This document shows positions 38,238 through 51,813 of a stretch of DNA of 64,000 nucleotides, in pieces. Both the position numbers and the translations under genes were made by a program. The stretch covers positions 6,820,001-6,884,000 of the forward strand of contig CAVNZM010000007.1 in assembly GCA_963693365.1 (NCBI GenBank), written 5' to 3'. Numbering within the stretch: the first letter of the stretch is position 1; the number at the start of each line of letters is the position of its first letter. The notes below the pieces were generated by a model. It was given only the letters and a program-made list of their open reading frames with translations, had not been told where the DNA came from and did no database searches. The stretch is from Amoebidium appalachense (lineage: Eukaryota; Ichthyosporea).

Positions 38238-40215
38238 GAGAGAGAGAGAGAGAGAGAGAGTAAGGGAGAGCTGAGCAAAGGCTGGTCCATAATAAAACAG
38301 TTATGTGTTTGGTTAAAAAGGACTATCATAAAACGAACCACGGATTCCCACCTCCACCTGGCGCCTAAAGCATACACGTGGTTCCGTAACATCTGCACCA
38401 GGGAGGTCCTGCGTGGGAAAGCATGCAAGGTGAGTTAATCTCAAAAGGGGTTTATTTTAAGTTTCCGGGTTGGGTCAGAACGGAATTTGGTTTTATGCAA
38501 TATGATTTGCGTGTTGCGCACCTGCTTAACCCGAAAGACCCAAGAAATCTAACCTACAAGAAACTCCTTATTGGTTTAGTGTCCGTTGTGATTTACCTAA
38601 CAACTGAAGCTGTTTTTGTATGGGTCCTGGCCGGCCTTTATCGACAGCATGCAAGAAAGCGTCTTTGGTGGGCCAAAAAAAACACCAAATAACAAACACC
38701 ATGGCGTAGAAAGTGATACATTACCACACCAGGCTCTTGAATTTAAAATGATTAGGTGGTATAGGAAACGACAAGTGAAAAACACCCACGTAAGCTCAAT
38801 CTAGGAGAACGGCGAAAAATCTAAAGATCCAGGTCGCAATTCTTTCCCCCTGGTTTCATAGTTTCATAAAATGCCGATATGAGCATATGTGGTACTTGGA
38901 TCCAACGCATCGCTCTTTCTTTAGTTTGTGCACTTGTTCTCAAGTGGTGTGCATTGAGTACCAAACAGGTTATAGTGCGTCACCTAAGGTGTTCAACATG
39001 TTCTCCTTAAATTTCTACAAGTTTTTTTTTTCCTTTTTTGTGTGTGTGTGTTTGTGTGTTTTTGTTGTTTTTGGGTGCAACGTACCATCAGCAGGAAGTT
39101 AGCCAGGCTGTACACGTGCTCCCTCGACATGTGGTTGGGGATGTCCAGCACCCCATAGCGCAGATAGTCCAGAAGCGGCTCAAAATACCGCCCTGCACCC
39201 GTTGCAACATCAGCCAATCTCGGCGCAAACTAGAGGTTTCATGACCTAACACGGAGCTGTGATTGAAAGTAAAGCCGTGACCAAAGTGCAAATGCGCATG
39301 GCCATGCCTGCCTACGAGGTATACACATGCTGTATGTACATGTACACACTCGCAAAAGAGCACGTACATAGAGAAGCTGATGTGCTTGCAACTATGCATG
39401 CACATGGGAATGCACAAATACGCGTGAGTGCTCTACTAAAAATAATGGAGGCACTCATGCCGACATCTGCTTATGTCAGCATGTACATACTTGCATTCTA
39501 GTGCATGGGAATACCATGCAACAGCTATGCACAATCACACATACAGATTAACACACAGGTAACCTGCAAATTGTGCAACATCCACCTAGGTGGCCATGCA
39601 CATGCACCCATCGACACACCAAAAAGATGCAAAACGATCTGTTTTTATAACCATACGACGGCGTAAAGCATATCCAAACAACAGCCTAAGCATCCATCAC
39701 TACTCCTCACCATTCTGATCGATGAAGAATGCACCCGTTTCGTCTCTGTCGGACGGTATACGTCCACCGAGAAGTACTGAGAAAAACGTCTCCCCAGAGC
39801 CGTGGAGTAGAGTCTCTCGGCTTGTGACATACACAAAGCCACCAATGTTCAACTGCAAAGAATGTTAAGTGTTGGATACCTGTGTTGAAAGGGTGTGTAT
39901 CATATAACCACAGTCTAGCATTCATGACACTCTGTCTCGCGGTTGTAGCAGGCACAACTGAACCTTGAGCAGCACACGTAACAACTGGCAGAGAAAGTGC
40001 AGCCGATGTCAAAAGGTTAGCAGTTTGCAAGAAAACAAGACAACGAGCCAATCCCCTCCATCACAACCCCTCACCCTCCTACAGCTATTCATAGTCATCA
40101 ACTACAATCCCGCTCTACTGTTAAGTGAAGCCCATACCTTGACAAGGCGGTTCGAAGTTGAAAGGTTGGCCTGTGTTGACAGGCCGGAACTACTGCTGCA
40201 ATCCAAATGAGCCAT
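33312..40215 (-). CDS. KCTD9-like BTB/POZ (T1) domain plus pentapeptide repeats
   Basis: About a dozen minus-strand exons join in phase: 40138-40215 (ATG start, [10 protein letters not shown], ends NRLVK), 39711-39852, 39086-39192, possibly 38351-38408, 37703-37758, 37343-37463, 36788-36930, 36347-36493, 35750-35815, 34652-34710, 34092-34208 and 33312-33476. The BTB/T1 domain is clear: [18 protein letters not shown], then [20 protein letters not shown] and [14 protein letters not shown]. Pentapeptide repeats follow ([81 protein letters not shown]), with a Ser/Pro-rich insert in 36347-36493. BTB plus pentapeptide repeats is the KCTD9 architecture; KCTD proteins are often cullin-3 adaptors. The N-terminal KHA-type domain of animal KCTD9 is not seen. 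Most donors are GTATG(T/G) or GTACG(T/C). The last exon ends at GTATGT, so more exons lie below 33,312. The exon at 38.4 kb is the least certain. Confidence 0.8.
33732..33781 (-). pseudogene. Stray partial copy of a pentapeptide exon
   Basis: Inside the intron between exons 34092-34208 and 33312-33476, the minus strand encodes [16 protein letters not shown]. It parallels [17 protein letters not shown] at the end of the exon just upstream. No acceptor is visible because the preceding DNA is a TCCC array. It is probably a remnant of an exon duplication. Confidence 0.45.
33841..33935. repeat. GGGA tetranucleotide array
   Basis: A G tract leads into at least 15 GGGA units, intronic to the KCTD9-like gene. 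Confidence 0.95.
34418..34520 (+). repeat. Dispersed G-headed repeat, head only, intronic
   Basis: A G tract is followed within 55 bp by AAAATGTGTTACAGAGTACA and then by diverged sequence. It lies in an intron of the KCTD9-like gene, antisense to it. Confidence 0.6.
35165..35420. repeat. G tracts and GA-rich DNA, intronic
   Basis: Long G runs at 35173-35210 and around 35299-35415 lie between pentapeptide exons of the minus-strand gene. They are C tracts in the sense transcript. Confidence 0.9.
37041..37210. repeat. (CA)n with CACACC units
   Basis: CA arrays with CACACC and CCGC units lie in the intron between exons 37343-37463 and 36788-36930. Confidence 0.95.
37815..37880 (+). repeat. Dispersed G-headed repeat, head only, intronic
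   Basis: A G tract (37815-37837) is followed by TTAGAATGTGTTACAGAGCA and CAGAGTACACATTCATGA. It is in an intron of the KCTD9-like gene, antisense. Confidence 0.7.
37930..38260. repeat. (GGT)n, G tracts and (GA)n, intronic
   Basis: A GGT array (37917-37947) runs into a G tract to 37984. At 38174-38236 a (GT)n array runs into a G tract and then (GA)n. Confidence 0.9.
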
Positions 40216-42343
<2,128 letters not shown>

Positions 42344-44253
42344 CTGGGGTCCTACATCGAGTTGTTCAACTCCAACGTGAGTGCTTTGGACTATGATTGT
42401 GCCTTTGTGCCTGTGATGTTTTCAGTGATACGTGTATGGTGTCGTGGGTGGTTGTCTTTATGTGCTTGTGTGCTAGTTGTGTACACGTCTTTGCGCCTGT
42501 TTCTTTATTCTCCCTAACCCTCCCGCCTCCATCTTTGGTGCATGTCTCTCGTTTCTTTTACACACTCCCCTTCCCTTTTACTCGCTCCGTGTGTGTGTAC
42601 GTGTGCGTGTGCGGTTGGGACGGGGGGGGGGGGGGGGGGGGGGGGGGGGAAGGCTGTGTGTGTACGGGCGCGGGGACTTGAAGTATGCCTATATGCCGGC
42701 GAGCACGTATTTCTGTAAAACATTTCTTTCGACGTGTTTCGACATGTATCTAAATCTACACGATCACCCCACCACCCCCTCCCCCTCACCACCCCCCTTC
42801 CCCTTCCCCACATCTCCCCCCTCCCCTCCTTCTTCCAGCCCCCCTCCCCCCCACCCCCGCTAGTCCCCTTCGCCCCTCCTACCGTTGTCCAACCACTCTC
42901 AACTCTCCACAAACAATTCAGCTTGTCGTTCTCTCCCTTCTTCATTAATATGTAGGGCAAGCTGTTTAGTTTGCAGCACAAATTTGAGTCAACCAATAAC
43001 CACACGCTGAAGCAAACACACGTTATTTTTACATGCATGTGCACGCAGGAAAAAACACACCCACACAAACACATCCACACGTTATGTCTCCACTTGTCGA
43101 TGTCAAGAATACTTCTGACAACACTCTTTTCCCCTACACAGCGCCGTCTTCTGCAGGAACCGTATGAGGTTTATACCCCTCTCCACCCCCCCAGCCCCGG
43201 GCCGCCCTTTTCGTTTTCTACCACCTTCCCCCCTCCTCTTCTCTTCTGTTACGTTGCCGTTTTCCACACCCACACACTAAGCATATCCCCTATCCTTTTA
43301 GTCGCTGCCCCCCCCCCCCCCCCCCCCCCACCACCACCACCACAACCACCACCACCGCAAAAAAAACACACAAAAAGGAATAGGAACCCCCCCCCCCCCC
43401 TCATTTCCCCCGTCACTGCACCTCAAGCCCCATTCCACGTCCCACCTGAATGTAATTATTTTCATACCTCACTCACTCACTGACAGATGTATTGTTTTAT
43501 TTCAGGGCCGTGGGGCTGTGCCTGGGGGCATATCTGCCCAGTATGATGAGGAGGCAGAGTGTGTTGTGCTTGCAAACCGCTCGGGAGTAATACATCTGCC
43601 AAACGAGCAGGCTGGACCATGTACGTGTGCATGTGTGTCTGTGTGTGTGCGTGCGCGCGTGGATGGGACGGGTGTGTGTGTGTGGGGGGGGGGGGGGGGG
43701 GGGAGGGGGGGGAGGAGTGTTTGTGTGTTGTGGCGGGGGGAGGGGAGGGGAAGGGGATGCGGGTTGGTTGGTGGGTGGGTGGGTGGGTGGATGGGTTGGG
43801 GGGGGGGGGGGGGAGGGGGGGGGAGGGACAGTTTGGCGTGGGCTGCATCTTTTGGCTTTTGGTCATTGTTCTCTTTCTCTTTGCTTTTTGTCTTAGTATC
43901 ACGCGCTTCCCCCTTTAAGGAAAAAGGGGAAGGAAAGGAGGAGGAAGAGGAAGGGGGAGGGGGGGGGGGGGGGGGGGGAGCAGGGCATGTTTTTGAACCC
44001 CGAACCCAGCAACCTAATTTGTTCTTTATATCTGACCACAGTGTTTGTGAGTCTTCGCTTTCTAGTGTTCCAGCTACTGCTGTTGCCTGGAAAAGGCTTC
44101 TACATCGACATCTTGTAAACCATGCTCCCCCCTCCCCCCCTCCCCCTCTCCGCACCCCTCCTCCACCAAACACACACACACACCTCCCCCTCACCCACCC
44201 ACGCTGATACACTACACACAAGCTCTTCCTTATTGCCCACAGCTAAGCAAGCC

Positions 44254-44294
<41 letters not shown>

Positions 44295-44462
44295 CCTCCA
44301 CCCGCCCCCTCCCCTCCCCCTTCACCACTCAAGCCTTCCACCCTTGACCTCTTTTTTTTCCCGAACCCATAAATATCCATCCCCTCCCCCTCCCTCCCCT
44401 CTCACCCAATCCTCCCCCTCCCCCCCCCCCCCCCCCCCCCCCCCGCCCCCCCCCCCCCCGCG

Positions 44463-44493
<31 letters not shown>

Positions 44494-45538
44494 ACACACA
44501 CCACCACCACCACCACCCAATATTATCACCATCCTGCCTTATTCCAGATCAACCCCCTCCCCCCCATTCTCCCCCCCCCCTCCCCCCGGCCCACCACGGC
44601 CCCCTTGGCTTCATACGGAATTGAACTAATCTACTGGTGGGCGCAGAGTGCAAGACAAAGGCAAAAACACACGACATATTCAGCTGTCGTATGAAAACGA
44701 GGATGTCTGCATAACCCCCCAGGCAATTGCACTGCCACTACCGCAAATCAACCCATACACGGTGCGTGCTTTGGTGTTTTGGTTGAACTTAATGTTCTTG
44801 ATATTACTTCTAGTGGTAGAAGTATATGCTTATGTACACGTATGTTCATTAATTGGATGGTCTCTGTATGAGGCCTTTAATTGTATGGTCTTTAAATGGA
44901 TGATGTTTGTATGTGGCCTTTAAGTGTATGTATGGTCTCTAAAACAATGGTTGTTGAAAGAATGAGATGAGGTGGGTGACGGTGAACGGCTCTCTGCTAT
45001 TGGTCACATCCTACAAATCAATATCAGTAGATTCTATCTGATATCCTGTCTTTTTCTTTCTTTCTTTTTTTTTTTGCTAGAGGCAAGTGGGTACGGGAGG
45101 GTTGGATGGCCATTCAGCCTGCACAAGTCTTTAGTTCGTTTGATAGAGGCTAACGGGCATGCATTTTCTTTCTTCCTTCCTCCCTTTCTTGCTTTTTCTT
45201 TTTTTCTTTCCTCTTCCTTTCTTTCTTTCTTGTTGTGTTTGTTTGTGTGTGTGTGTGTGTGTGCGCGCGCGCGCGCGCGTGTGCACGCGTGTGTGTGTGT
45301 GTCTGTGTGTGTGCACGAATGTGCGTGTGCGTGTGTATGCCTGCATGTGTGTGTGTGTGTATCGTAATCATAACCCAGTGGACGTACGTGTGTGTGGACC
45401 TTGTGTCCTTGGTGGGTGACTGCCTCCCAGGGCAGCAGTTCCGAGGGGTGGTGGAGATAGACGTGGGCCCACCGTGCCTGCTTGCACGTGTGTTTGCACT
45501 GAGGCAGCTGCAAACAGGTACGTGTTCTGTGTGTTTGC

Positions 45539-45614
<76 letters not shown>

Positions 45615-46219
45615 GGGGGGAGGAGGGTATAAACAAGTGAATGTTCTTTGTATGGGCACGTCTTTTTGCTGTGTAATTTCAGTTTTCGGATTGTTGTTTC
45701 CATGTGAACTTTCTTTTGCTGCACCCCCACAAACCCACAAACCCACCAACCCACCCACTCAAATGACTTGGGCCCCCTGAAGATGGGCACTGCTTATAAT
45801 ACACATGTTTTGTGTATGCTTTGCAATATTCGCATGGTGTTGTCCGCTATGAGTGTGTATGCCGTCTGTAACACAATCCAACCCCTCTTCCCCTCCCTTC
45901 CCCCCTCCCCCACCCCAACCCCTCCCCCCCTCTCCCCCCACCAAACCTCCCTTTCTTGGGGGGTCATTCCCTTTCCCAATCTTTCACATATGGCTACTGA
46001 TGCCATAACCGATAGCTGCTTATGGGACAGCCTAGGAATCTCCCGCCTTATTCCATCACTGTTATCTCGTCTCCTTTCTTTTGCAGTTTCCTCCTTTGCC
46101 TACATCCAGCTAAAACCTAGCAGGCAACACCTCTGCTTGTCCATTAGAATTGGGGGGGAAAGTGTCAAAAGCACAGCATGCTGGAGCCTTCCTCACCCCC
46201 CCCCCCCCCCCCCCCCCCC

Positions 46220-46253
<34 letters not shown>

Positions 46254-47243
46254 TCCTTTGCTGTTATGACTCGCTGACCCCCCTCCCCCCCCCCCCCCCC
46301 CCCCCCCCCCTTCTCCCCAGGCACCCTTTCCAGTGATGAATGGGTGCCAACAGCATGCCGTCTACCAAGTCATGTGAATATGTCCGCTATTGTGAGATGC
46401 ATCCCCCTTCCCCCCTCCCCCTCCCCTCCCCCCCCCCTCCCCTCCTCTCCCCCCCTCCCCCCATCCACCCCCCACCCGGTTTCTCCGGTTTGAAGTGTGT
46501 GTCTGTGTGTCTGTGTGAGGGGGGTGGGGGTGGGATGGAGGGGGGGGTGGGGAGGGGGGGGAGAAGGGGTTGTGGGGTCACATCTGAGGTAGGTTTCTCT
46601 TGACTGAATGGTTGAATCAACCATCATGATAGTGCAGGAAGATCAGTTCTAAGCATACACTTAAGATACGAAGAACACGTTTTCGATGCCGAGCATACAT
46701 ATTGAGAACACGTTTTGGATGCTGAGCATACATATTGAGAACACGTTTTGGAACTGAGCATACATATTGAGAACACGTTTTGGATGCTGAGCATACATAT
46801 TGAGAACACGTTTTGGATGCTGAGCATACATATTGAGAACACGTTTTGGATGCTGAGCATACATATTGAGAACACGTTTTGGATGCTGAGCATACATATT
46901 GAGAACACGTTTTGGAACTGAGCATACATATTGAGAACACGTTTTGGATGCTGAGCATACATATTGAGAACACGTTTTGGATGCTGAGCATACATATTGA
47001 GAACACGTTTTGGATGCCGAGCATACATATTGACTACCAAGAATCCTATGCAATACCAAGAATGCATGTTGGACACCAGGATTTAAAATAGGATACTAAG
47101 AACACGTATGGGACCTTTTTGCAGTTAGTGGACATGGACACACTGTCAGAACTGGTGGAAGGGAGAGGAGAGGCAGGCACACACGTGCAGGGAGGAGACA
47201 GGCATAGGCAGCACCTGCCACACACACCACATATGCGGGTGTG

Positions 47244-47299
<56 letters not shown>

Positions 47300-48742
47300 C
47301 TCTGTCTGCGGGCGGCTGTGTATTTGGCTTTCTGTCTTGTGATCGTTGTGATCGTGTCAGCTTATTTAAGAGTAAAAGTGGGCAGGCCGTGGTGGAGGGG
47401 GGCAGAAGCGGACGGGGAGATGGGTGGTTGTGTGTATGTTTGTATGTACGAATGTGGGTCGGTGTGCACGTTGTGTGGGTGTATGTGTGTGTACTGGTGT
47501 GCACGTTGTGTGCGTCGATGTATGTTTCAGTGCACATTCATGTGGATGCATGTAAAAAGGTATCCGTTTCTACTGTGTGAATCGGCGGAAAAAGGGAAAA
47601 CTCCTCGCACATGTACAGTGGTTTAGTTGTGCAACATTCACATCAGTCTATGATGGTTTCTTGGCTGTTCAGCATGCCACACGGTGAAGTTTTGTCCTGC
47701 ATACATTCAACCAATTCTCTTGTTAACGTTTTATCCTACATACAACGAATATGTTCTCAATTTGAAGTTTGTCCTGCAAACAACGAATATCTCTTTCTCG
47801 TGCTTTCGCTCTTTATTCTTTGGACAAAGATATTGTTGTGCACATTCACACTAACATATCATCTGCAGGGAACTCCGATAACTCCGATATCGCAACCACA
47901 CAATGACGAAACATCCAACCACACGCCCACACGCCCGTTCAAATCACCCACCGGCCGTGTTTCCCCCCATCACACATTGCACGGACATTACGTCGACTCC
48001 CCAAACAGCTCCATGAATTCTGGAACTGGCAGCTATGCAAACGGTAACGGCGGTTACGCAAACATTAACAACAGTTACGCAAATGGCAACAGCGTTTACG
48101 CAAACGGTAACAGCAGTTACGCAAACGGTAACAGCAGTTCCGCAAACAGTAACAATAGTTACGCAAACAATAACAACACTTACGCAAACACCCACCCCCC
48201 GGCCGTAGGGGTACCTTTCCCTTTCCCCACACACATATCCACCACGGAGCACATGCCTGTCCCTTTCTCTCCTCACAATATCAGGAGATTAAACACGTCG
48301 CCCCACCCACCCACCTACCCATCCAGCCCTCTTAACCTGGGTTCTAGTTGGACCGGCTCGTCTCTAAAAGCGTCCCACAATCAATTCCCAAGTAGACAAC
48401 CCCCCAACACAACTCCGACTGAGTCACTTTCGATTCTCCGCCGAACCTCCCTTCCACAACTCTCACGTTTTTCGTCTCTATTACGCTATGGCACCATGCA
48501 AGAAACCCCCACATTTCCCGTTCCTGTTCGATCACTCATGCAAAGCCCCCTTCCAAATAGAGACACATACATGGGAGGTAGCATAGGGGAGGACATATAC
48601 ACAGGGAGGGGGTCTGGGTTAAGAGAGTATTCACTCGACAGCGATACGATGGATTTTCGTTCTTCCACTTTGAGAGTGTGGGCTGGTCAAATGATGGAGG
48701 CCGATGATTGGGGCCAGGCTTCTGCTGTTATATCACCCCCAG
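42344..48742 (+). CDS. CFAP20 domain-containing (CFAP20DC-like) flagellar-type protein
   Basis: Ten plus-strand exons join in phase: 42344-42376, 42956-43021, 43142-43168, 43506-43620, 44042-44114, 44647-44761, 45379-45517, 46321-46391, 47125-47238 and 47869-48742. The product follows the CFAP20/DUF667 domain as it occurs in CFAP20DC: GSYIELFNSNGKLFSL, AECVVLANRSGVIHLPNEQ, LRFLVFQLLLLPGKGFYIDI, NTRHIQLSYENEDVCI, WTYVCVDLVSL, PPCLLARVFALRQL, then SSDEWVPTACRLPSHV. CFAP20-family proteins are axonemal or ciliary; the role of CFAP20DC itself is poorly defined. The 874-nt exon 10 is low-complexity (Asn/Tyr/Ala repeats, Ser/Pro/Thr-rich), probably disordered. The start exon was not found. A possible extra exon after 46086 (VSSFAYIQLKPSR) is in phase but not needed. 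Exons 42956-43021 and 43142-43168 are the weakest. Confidence 0.72.
45541..45614. repeat. (GT)n followed by G tract, just after a splice donor
   Basis: The donor at 45518 is followed within 25 nt by about 21 GT units and then about 35 G. The same intron ends with C tracts at 46198-46220 and 46282-46310. Confidence 0.9.
45763..45885 (-). repeat. Dispersed G-headed repeat, near-complete copy on the minus strand
   Basis: Read as reverse complement it gives GGATTGTGTTACAGACGGC, ACAACACCATGCGAATATTG, CAAAGCATACACAAAACATG and TATTATAAGCAGTGCCCATC, then TTCAGGGGGCCCAAGTCAT. Its head abuts a purine/G-rich tract (45888-45950 reversed). It lies inside an intron of the CFAP20DC-like gene. Confidence 0.8.
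46673..47034. repeat. Minisatellite, 33-bp unit, 11 copies, intronic
   Basis: The unit contains GAACACGTTTTGGATGCTGA followed by GCATACATATTGA. Copies 3 and 8 share the same variant with AACTGAG and are 32 bp long, so a five-unit block was probably duplicated. The array ends about 90 bp before the acceptor of exon 47125-47238. All three minus frames are open across it because the unit has no stops and is divisible by three. I do not regard these as coding. Confidence 0.95.
48031..48193 (+). repeat. Coding 21-bp repeat (7-residue Asn/Ala/Tyr unit)
   Basis: About eight imperfect units of the form SYANGNS lie in exon 10 of the CFAP20DC-like gene. Base changes are mostly AAC/AGC and GGT/AAT swaps, and the frame is kept. 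Confidence 0.9.
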
Positions 48743-48801
48743 GTAAAAGCGCCCTCCCCCCTCCCCCCCTCCCCCCCCCCCCCCCCCCCCCCCTCGGAGT
48801 C

Positions 48802-48837
<36 letters not shown>

Positions 48838-49031
48838 CCGCCCCCTTCCCCTCCCTTCCCTTAACTCGGCTACTTCTACGCTGATGATGGGAAACAATCC
48901 CTTTTCCATTCCCATTAGCATTCAATCCTTCTCCCCCCCCCCCCCTCCTCCTCCTCCTCCCCCTTCCCCCCCACCCCCCGCGCCCCGCCCTGCACTGCCC
49001 CACCTCGCCCCGACACACACACATGTGCGTG

Positions 49032-49076
<45 letters not shown>

Positions 49077-49287
49077 CGTTCTTCCTTTTGAATCCTTACC
49101 GAAACGACACCAGGATCCCAACCACACAGCACCACTATCCCCCCCTCCCCCCCCCCCCCCCAGCTCTTTCCTTTACCCTCCAAAGGGTTCAACTTCTCTT
49201 GCATACTCTTGCGGGCACTTCGGTTTGCAGACCCGCGTTAAGTTCTCCCTCTGTTAATTTCTACTTCACACAGTGCGCCGTTTTCTA

Positions 49288-49370
49288 CTCCCCCCCCCCC
49301 CCCCCAAAAAAAAAAAAAAAAAAAAAAAAAACTCCCCTTCTCCCCCCCCCCCCCCCCCCCCCCCCCCCCA
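49288..49370. repeat. C tract, A tract, C tract
   Basis: About 15 C are followed by about 26 A and another run of about 27 C. Confidence 0.9.
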
Positions 49371-49824
49371 ACCCGTGCTGCCAGCTATGGTCCTAAATCT
49401 CGTTTGACTTGAGTGGGTATTTGTTGTTTATGTAGTGTATTGGGGCAGAAGGGGGGGGGGGGAGGGGGGGGTAAGTTTATACATTTGAGGTTAAAAAGAA
49501 AAAAGGTTATGCTTGTGTTAATGTGCATGTACATGGCTGCTTGTATGTGTGCACGGCATCGTGTGTTCTGGGTCTGTTTTGCGTGTGTACACACATGTGT
49601 TCGTGTGGGTCTCTTTTATGATGCATCCACACACTTGGGGTGGACAATATCAACACTGATAACTGAGTCCTCCCCCCCCCCCCCCCCCCTCCAAACCGCA
49701 TCTCCCCCCACTTCTCCCTCTCCTCCCCCTCCCCCGCCTCCGCCCCCTGCCGTCGCCTCCTCCTCTCTTATCTCCCTCCCCCCCCCTCCCCCTCCCCCCC
49801 CCCCACACACACACATACACATAG

Positions 49825-49923
49825 GCCCTGCCTCACAGCCTGCGAATATCAAACCACGACGTCCCAGCAGACTTGGGGAGGGGTTTGCCCCATTACCTAA
49901 CAGCAGCTGGACAGGTGTGTGTG

Positions 49924-49958
<35 letters not shown>

Positions 49959-50129
49959 GATGGGGTGGGTGGGTGGATAGGTGTGTCTGTGTACGTGAGT
50001 GTGCATGTTGGTGTGGGTGTGTGTGTTTGTGTATGTTGGTGTGAGTGTGTGTGTGTGTGTGTTTGGGGGGGGATTGGGTGGGTGGATGGGTGTGTTTGTG
50101 TGTGTGAGTGGGGGGGGGGGGGGGAGGGG

Positions 50130-50195
<66 letters not shown>

Positions 50196-50432
50196 GGAGT
50201 TCATCATCTAGATCCTTCATATATGAGGAATTGTATTGTGCATGTACTGAACCACCAACCATTTTCACCCTTTTATTTTTAACCAGTACACTGATTGGTG
50301 TTTCTATTTTTAGCTGGAGGAGGGCAAATGAGAGGGTCCGTGGGTGGTCGTGGCCATCGTGTGACTTGGTCATCACCCCAGCCCCACACCGATATGACTC
50401 AGAAGGTGGCAAGAGCAAATGATGTGCAATAT
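49825..50432 (+). CDS. Two further exons continuing the CFAP20DC-like gene
   Basis: Exon 49825-49914 (after CACATAG, ends at ACAG|GTGTGT) encodes PASQPANIKPRRPSRLGEGF and ends NSSWT. Exon 50314-50432 (after TATTTTTAG, ends at TAT|GTACGT) encodes GGGQMRGSVGGRGHRVTW and ends VARANDVQY. Phases match exon 10 (phase 1, then 1, then 0). Both are basic and low in complexity. They belong to the upstream gene if exon 10 is spliced to them directly; I have no homology for them. Confidence 0.5.
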
Positions 50433-50436
50433 GTAC

Positions 50437-50475
<39 letters not shown>

Positions 50476-50681
50476 TCCCTCCTTTCAACAATCCCCAAAC
50501 TCACCACACATACACACCATCCCCGTCCCCCCATTCCCAAGTAGGACGGGTGCAAGCACAGGCGAACAAAAGTTCACAAATACAGGAGGACACACGTATA
50601 TAATGAGACACATACAAGAACTACACTCGCCCCCCCCCCCCCCCCCCCCCCCCTCCCCTCCCCTCCCGTCTCCCCCCCCCT

Positions 50682-50732
<51 letters not shown>

Positions 50733-50763
50733 CACACACACACTCGCACGTGCACGTCCACAG

Positions 50764-50967
50764 TCAAGCTTGTTCGCACAGACATACACCCCAATGAGAA
50801 TCTTGAGTTCAGGCAGGGGGCGGAGAGGGGGGAAATGCAAATACTTTTTCAACAAGACACCATTCGCGATGCATCAATCGTGCCATTCGTTGTCTTTTGT
50901 CACCTCCGTCTAAACCGCCAAACAACAGCCAATCCTTGTACGGAGAAAATCCTGATCAACACATTCT
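50764..50967 (+). CDS. Unassigned exon, open to a stop
   Basis: After an ACGTCCACAG acceptor, phase 1, the plus strand encodes KLVRTDIHPNENLEFRQGAE, then EMQILFQQDTIRDASIVPF and VVFCHLRLNR, ending in a TAG at 50965-50967. The composition looks like a folded segment. It could be a terminal exon of the preceding gene or part of another gene. Confidence 0.4.
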
Positions 50968-51544
50968 AGGTACTCCCTAGCAGTTGATGTCTCACGCACA
51001 TGTTTAGCGTCTTGGCATCCAATCATTCTCCAGGTTTTTTCTTTATTTCTGAATCGGGGCTCTGACAGGAGTTGGAGCCACATCCTTCTCATATGGGCTC
51101 TGTGGGATCGTCTGCATCAGGGTATGTGTCCAGTGTGCTCATGTGTGCATGAAGTAGTTGATAACAGATTTGATGTTAAGTATTTTGAATATCTCCACTG
51201 CTTTTGGCACACATCCCCTTTACTCCGACTCCACCAGCAACCATCCAATCAGCACCATTAGCATCAACACCCAAACATACATATGCCAACACATGCACAC
51301 CAACACAGTAAGCATGCACATACACACACAGTCACACAAAAGGTATTCCCTCCTAAGCACTTATTGGGCTCTTTCTTCTTGACCTTAAATAAGCCCGAAA
51401 GTTTGAAACCGAGAAAGAGGAGATGAAAAGTGACGGTGTGTGTGTGTGGTTGTGTGTATGTGTGTGTGTGTGTGTGTGTGCGTGCGTGTGTGTGTGCGTG
51501 TGTGCGTGTGTGCGTGTGTGTGTGGTGGTGGTGGTGGTGTTGGT

Positions 51545-51581
<37 letters not shown>

Positions 51582-51638
51582 CTGGGGGAGGGGAAGAGAA
51601 ATCGTGGCAATAATGCATCGATATGTTGGTCCTTGTTC

Positions 51639-51676
<38 letters not shown>

Positions 51677-51813
51677 GCTCTCTCTCTCTCTCTCCCCCTC
51701 CCTCTCTCCCCCTTCTCCCCCCTCTTCCCCGCACCCGATTCCCCTCTCCTTCCCTCCCCTCCCCTCTTCCTACCTCTCCGTCTTTTCGATTTTTTTTCTC
51801 GTTCATATTGCAG

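Noticed and set aside
46087-46190. Extra exon SSFAYIQLKPSRQHLCLSIR in the CFAP20DC-like gene
   Set aside because: It is in phase after an acceptor, but the homologous pattern runs directly from FALRQL to SSDEWVP, and no clear donor follows before the C tract. Left out as unproven.
46673-47034. CRISPR-like array
   Set aside because: There are no unique spacers between repeats; it is a head-to-tail minisatellite in a eukaryotic intron.
46617-47076. Three overlapping minus-strand frames over the 33-bp minisatellite
   Set aside because: The unit has no stops and a length divisible by three, so all frames are open; the array lies in an intron of the plus-strand gene.
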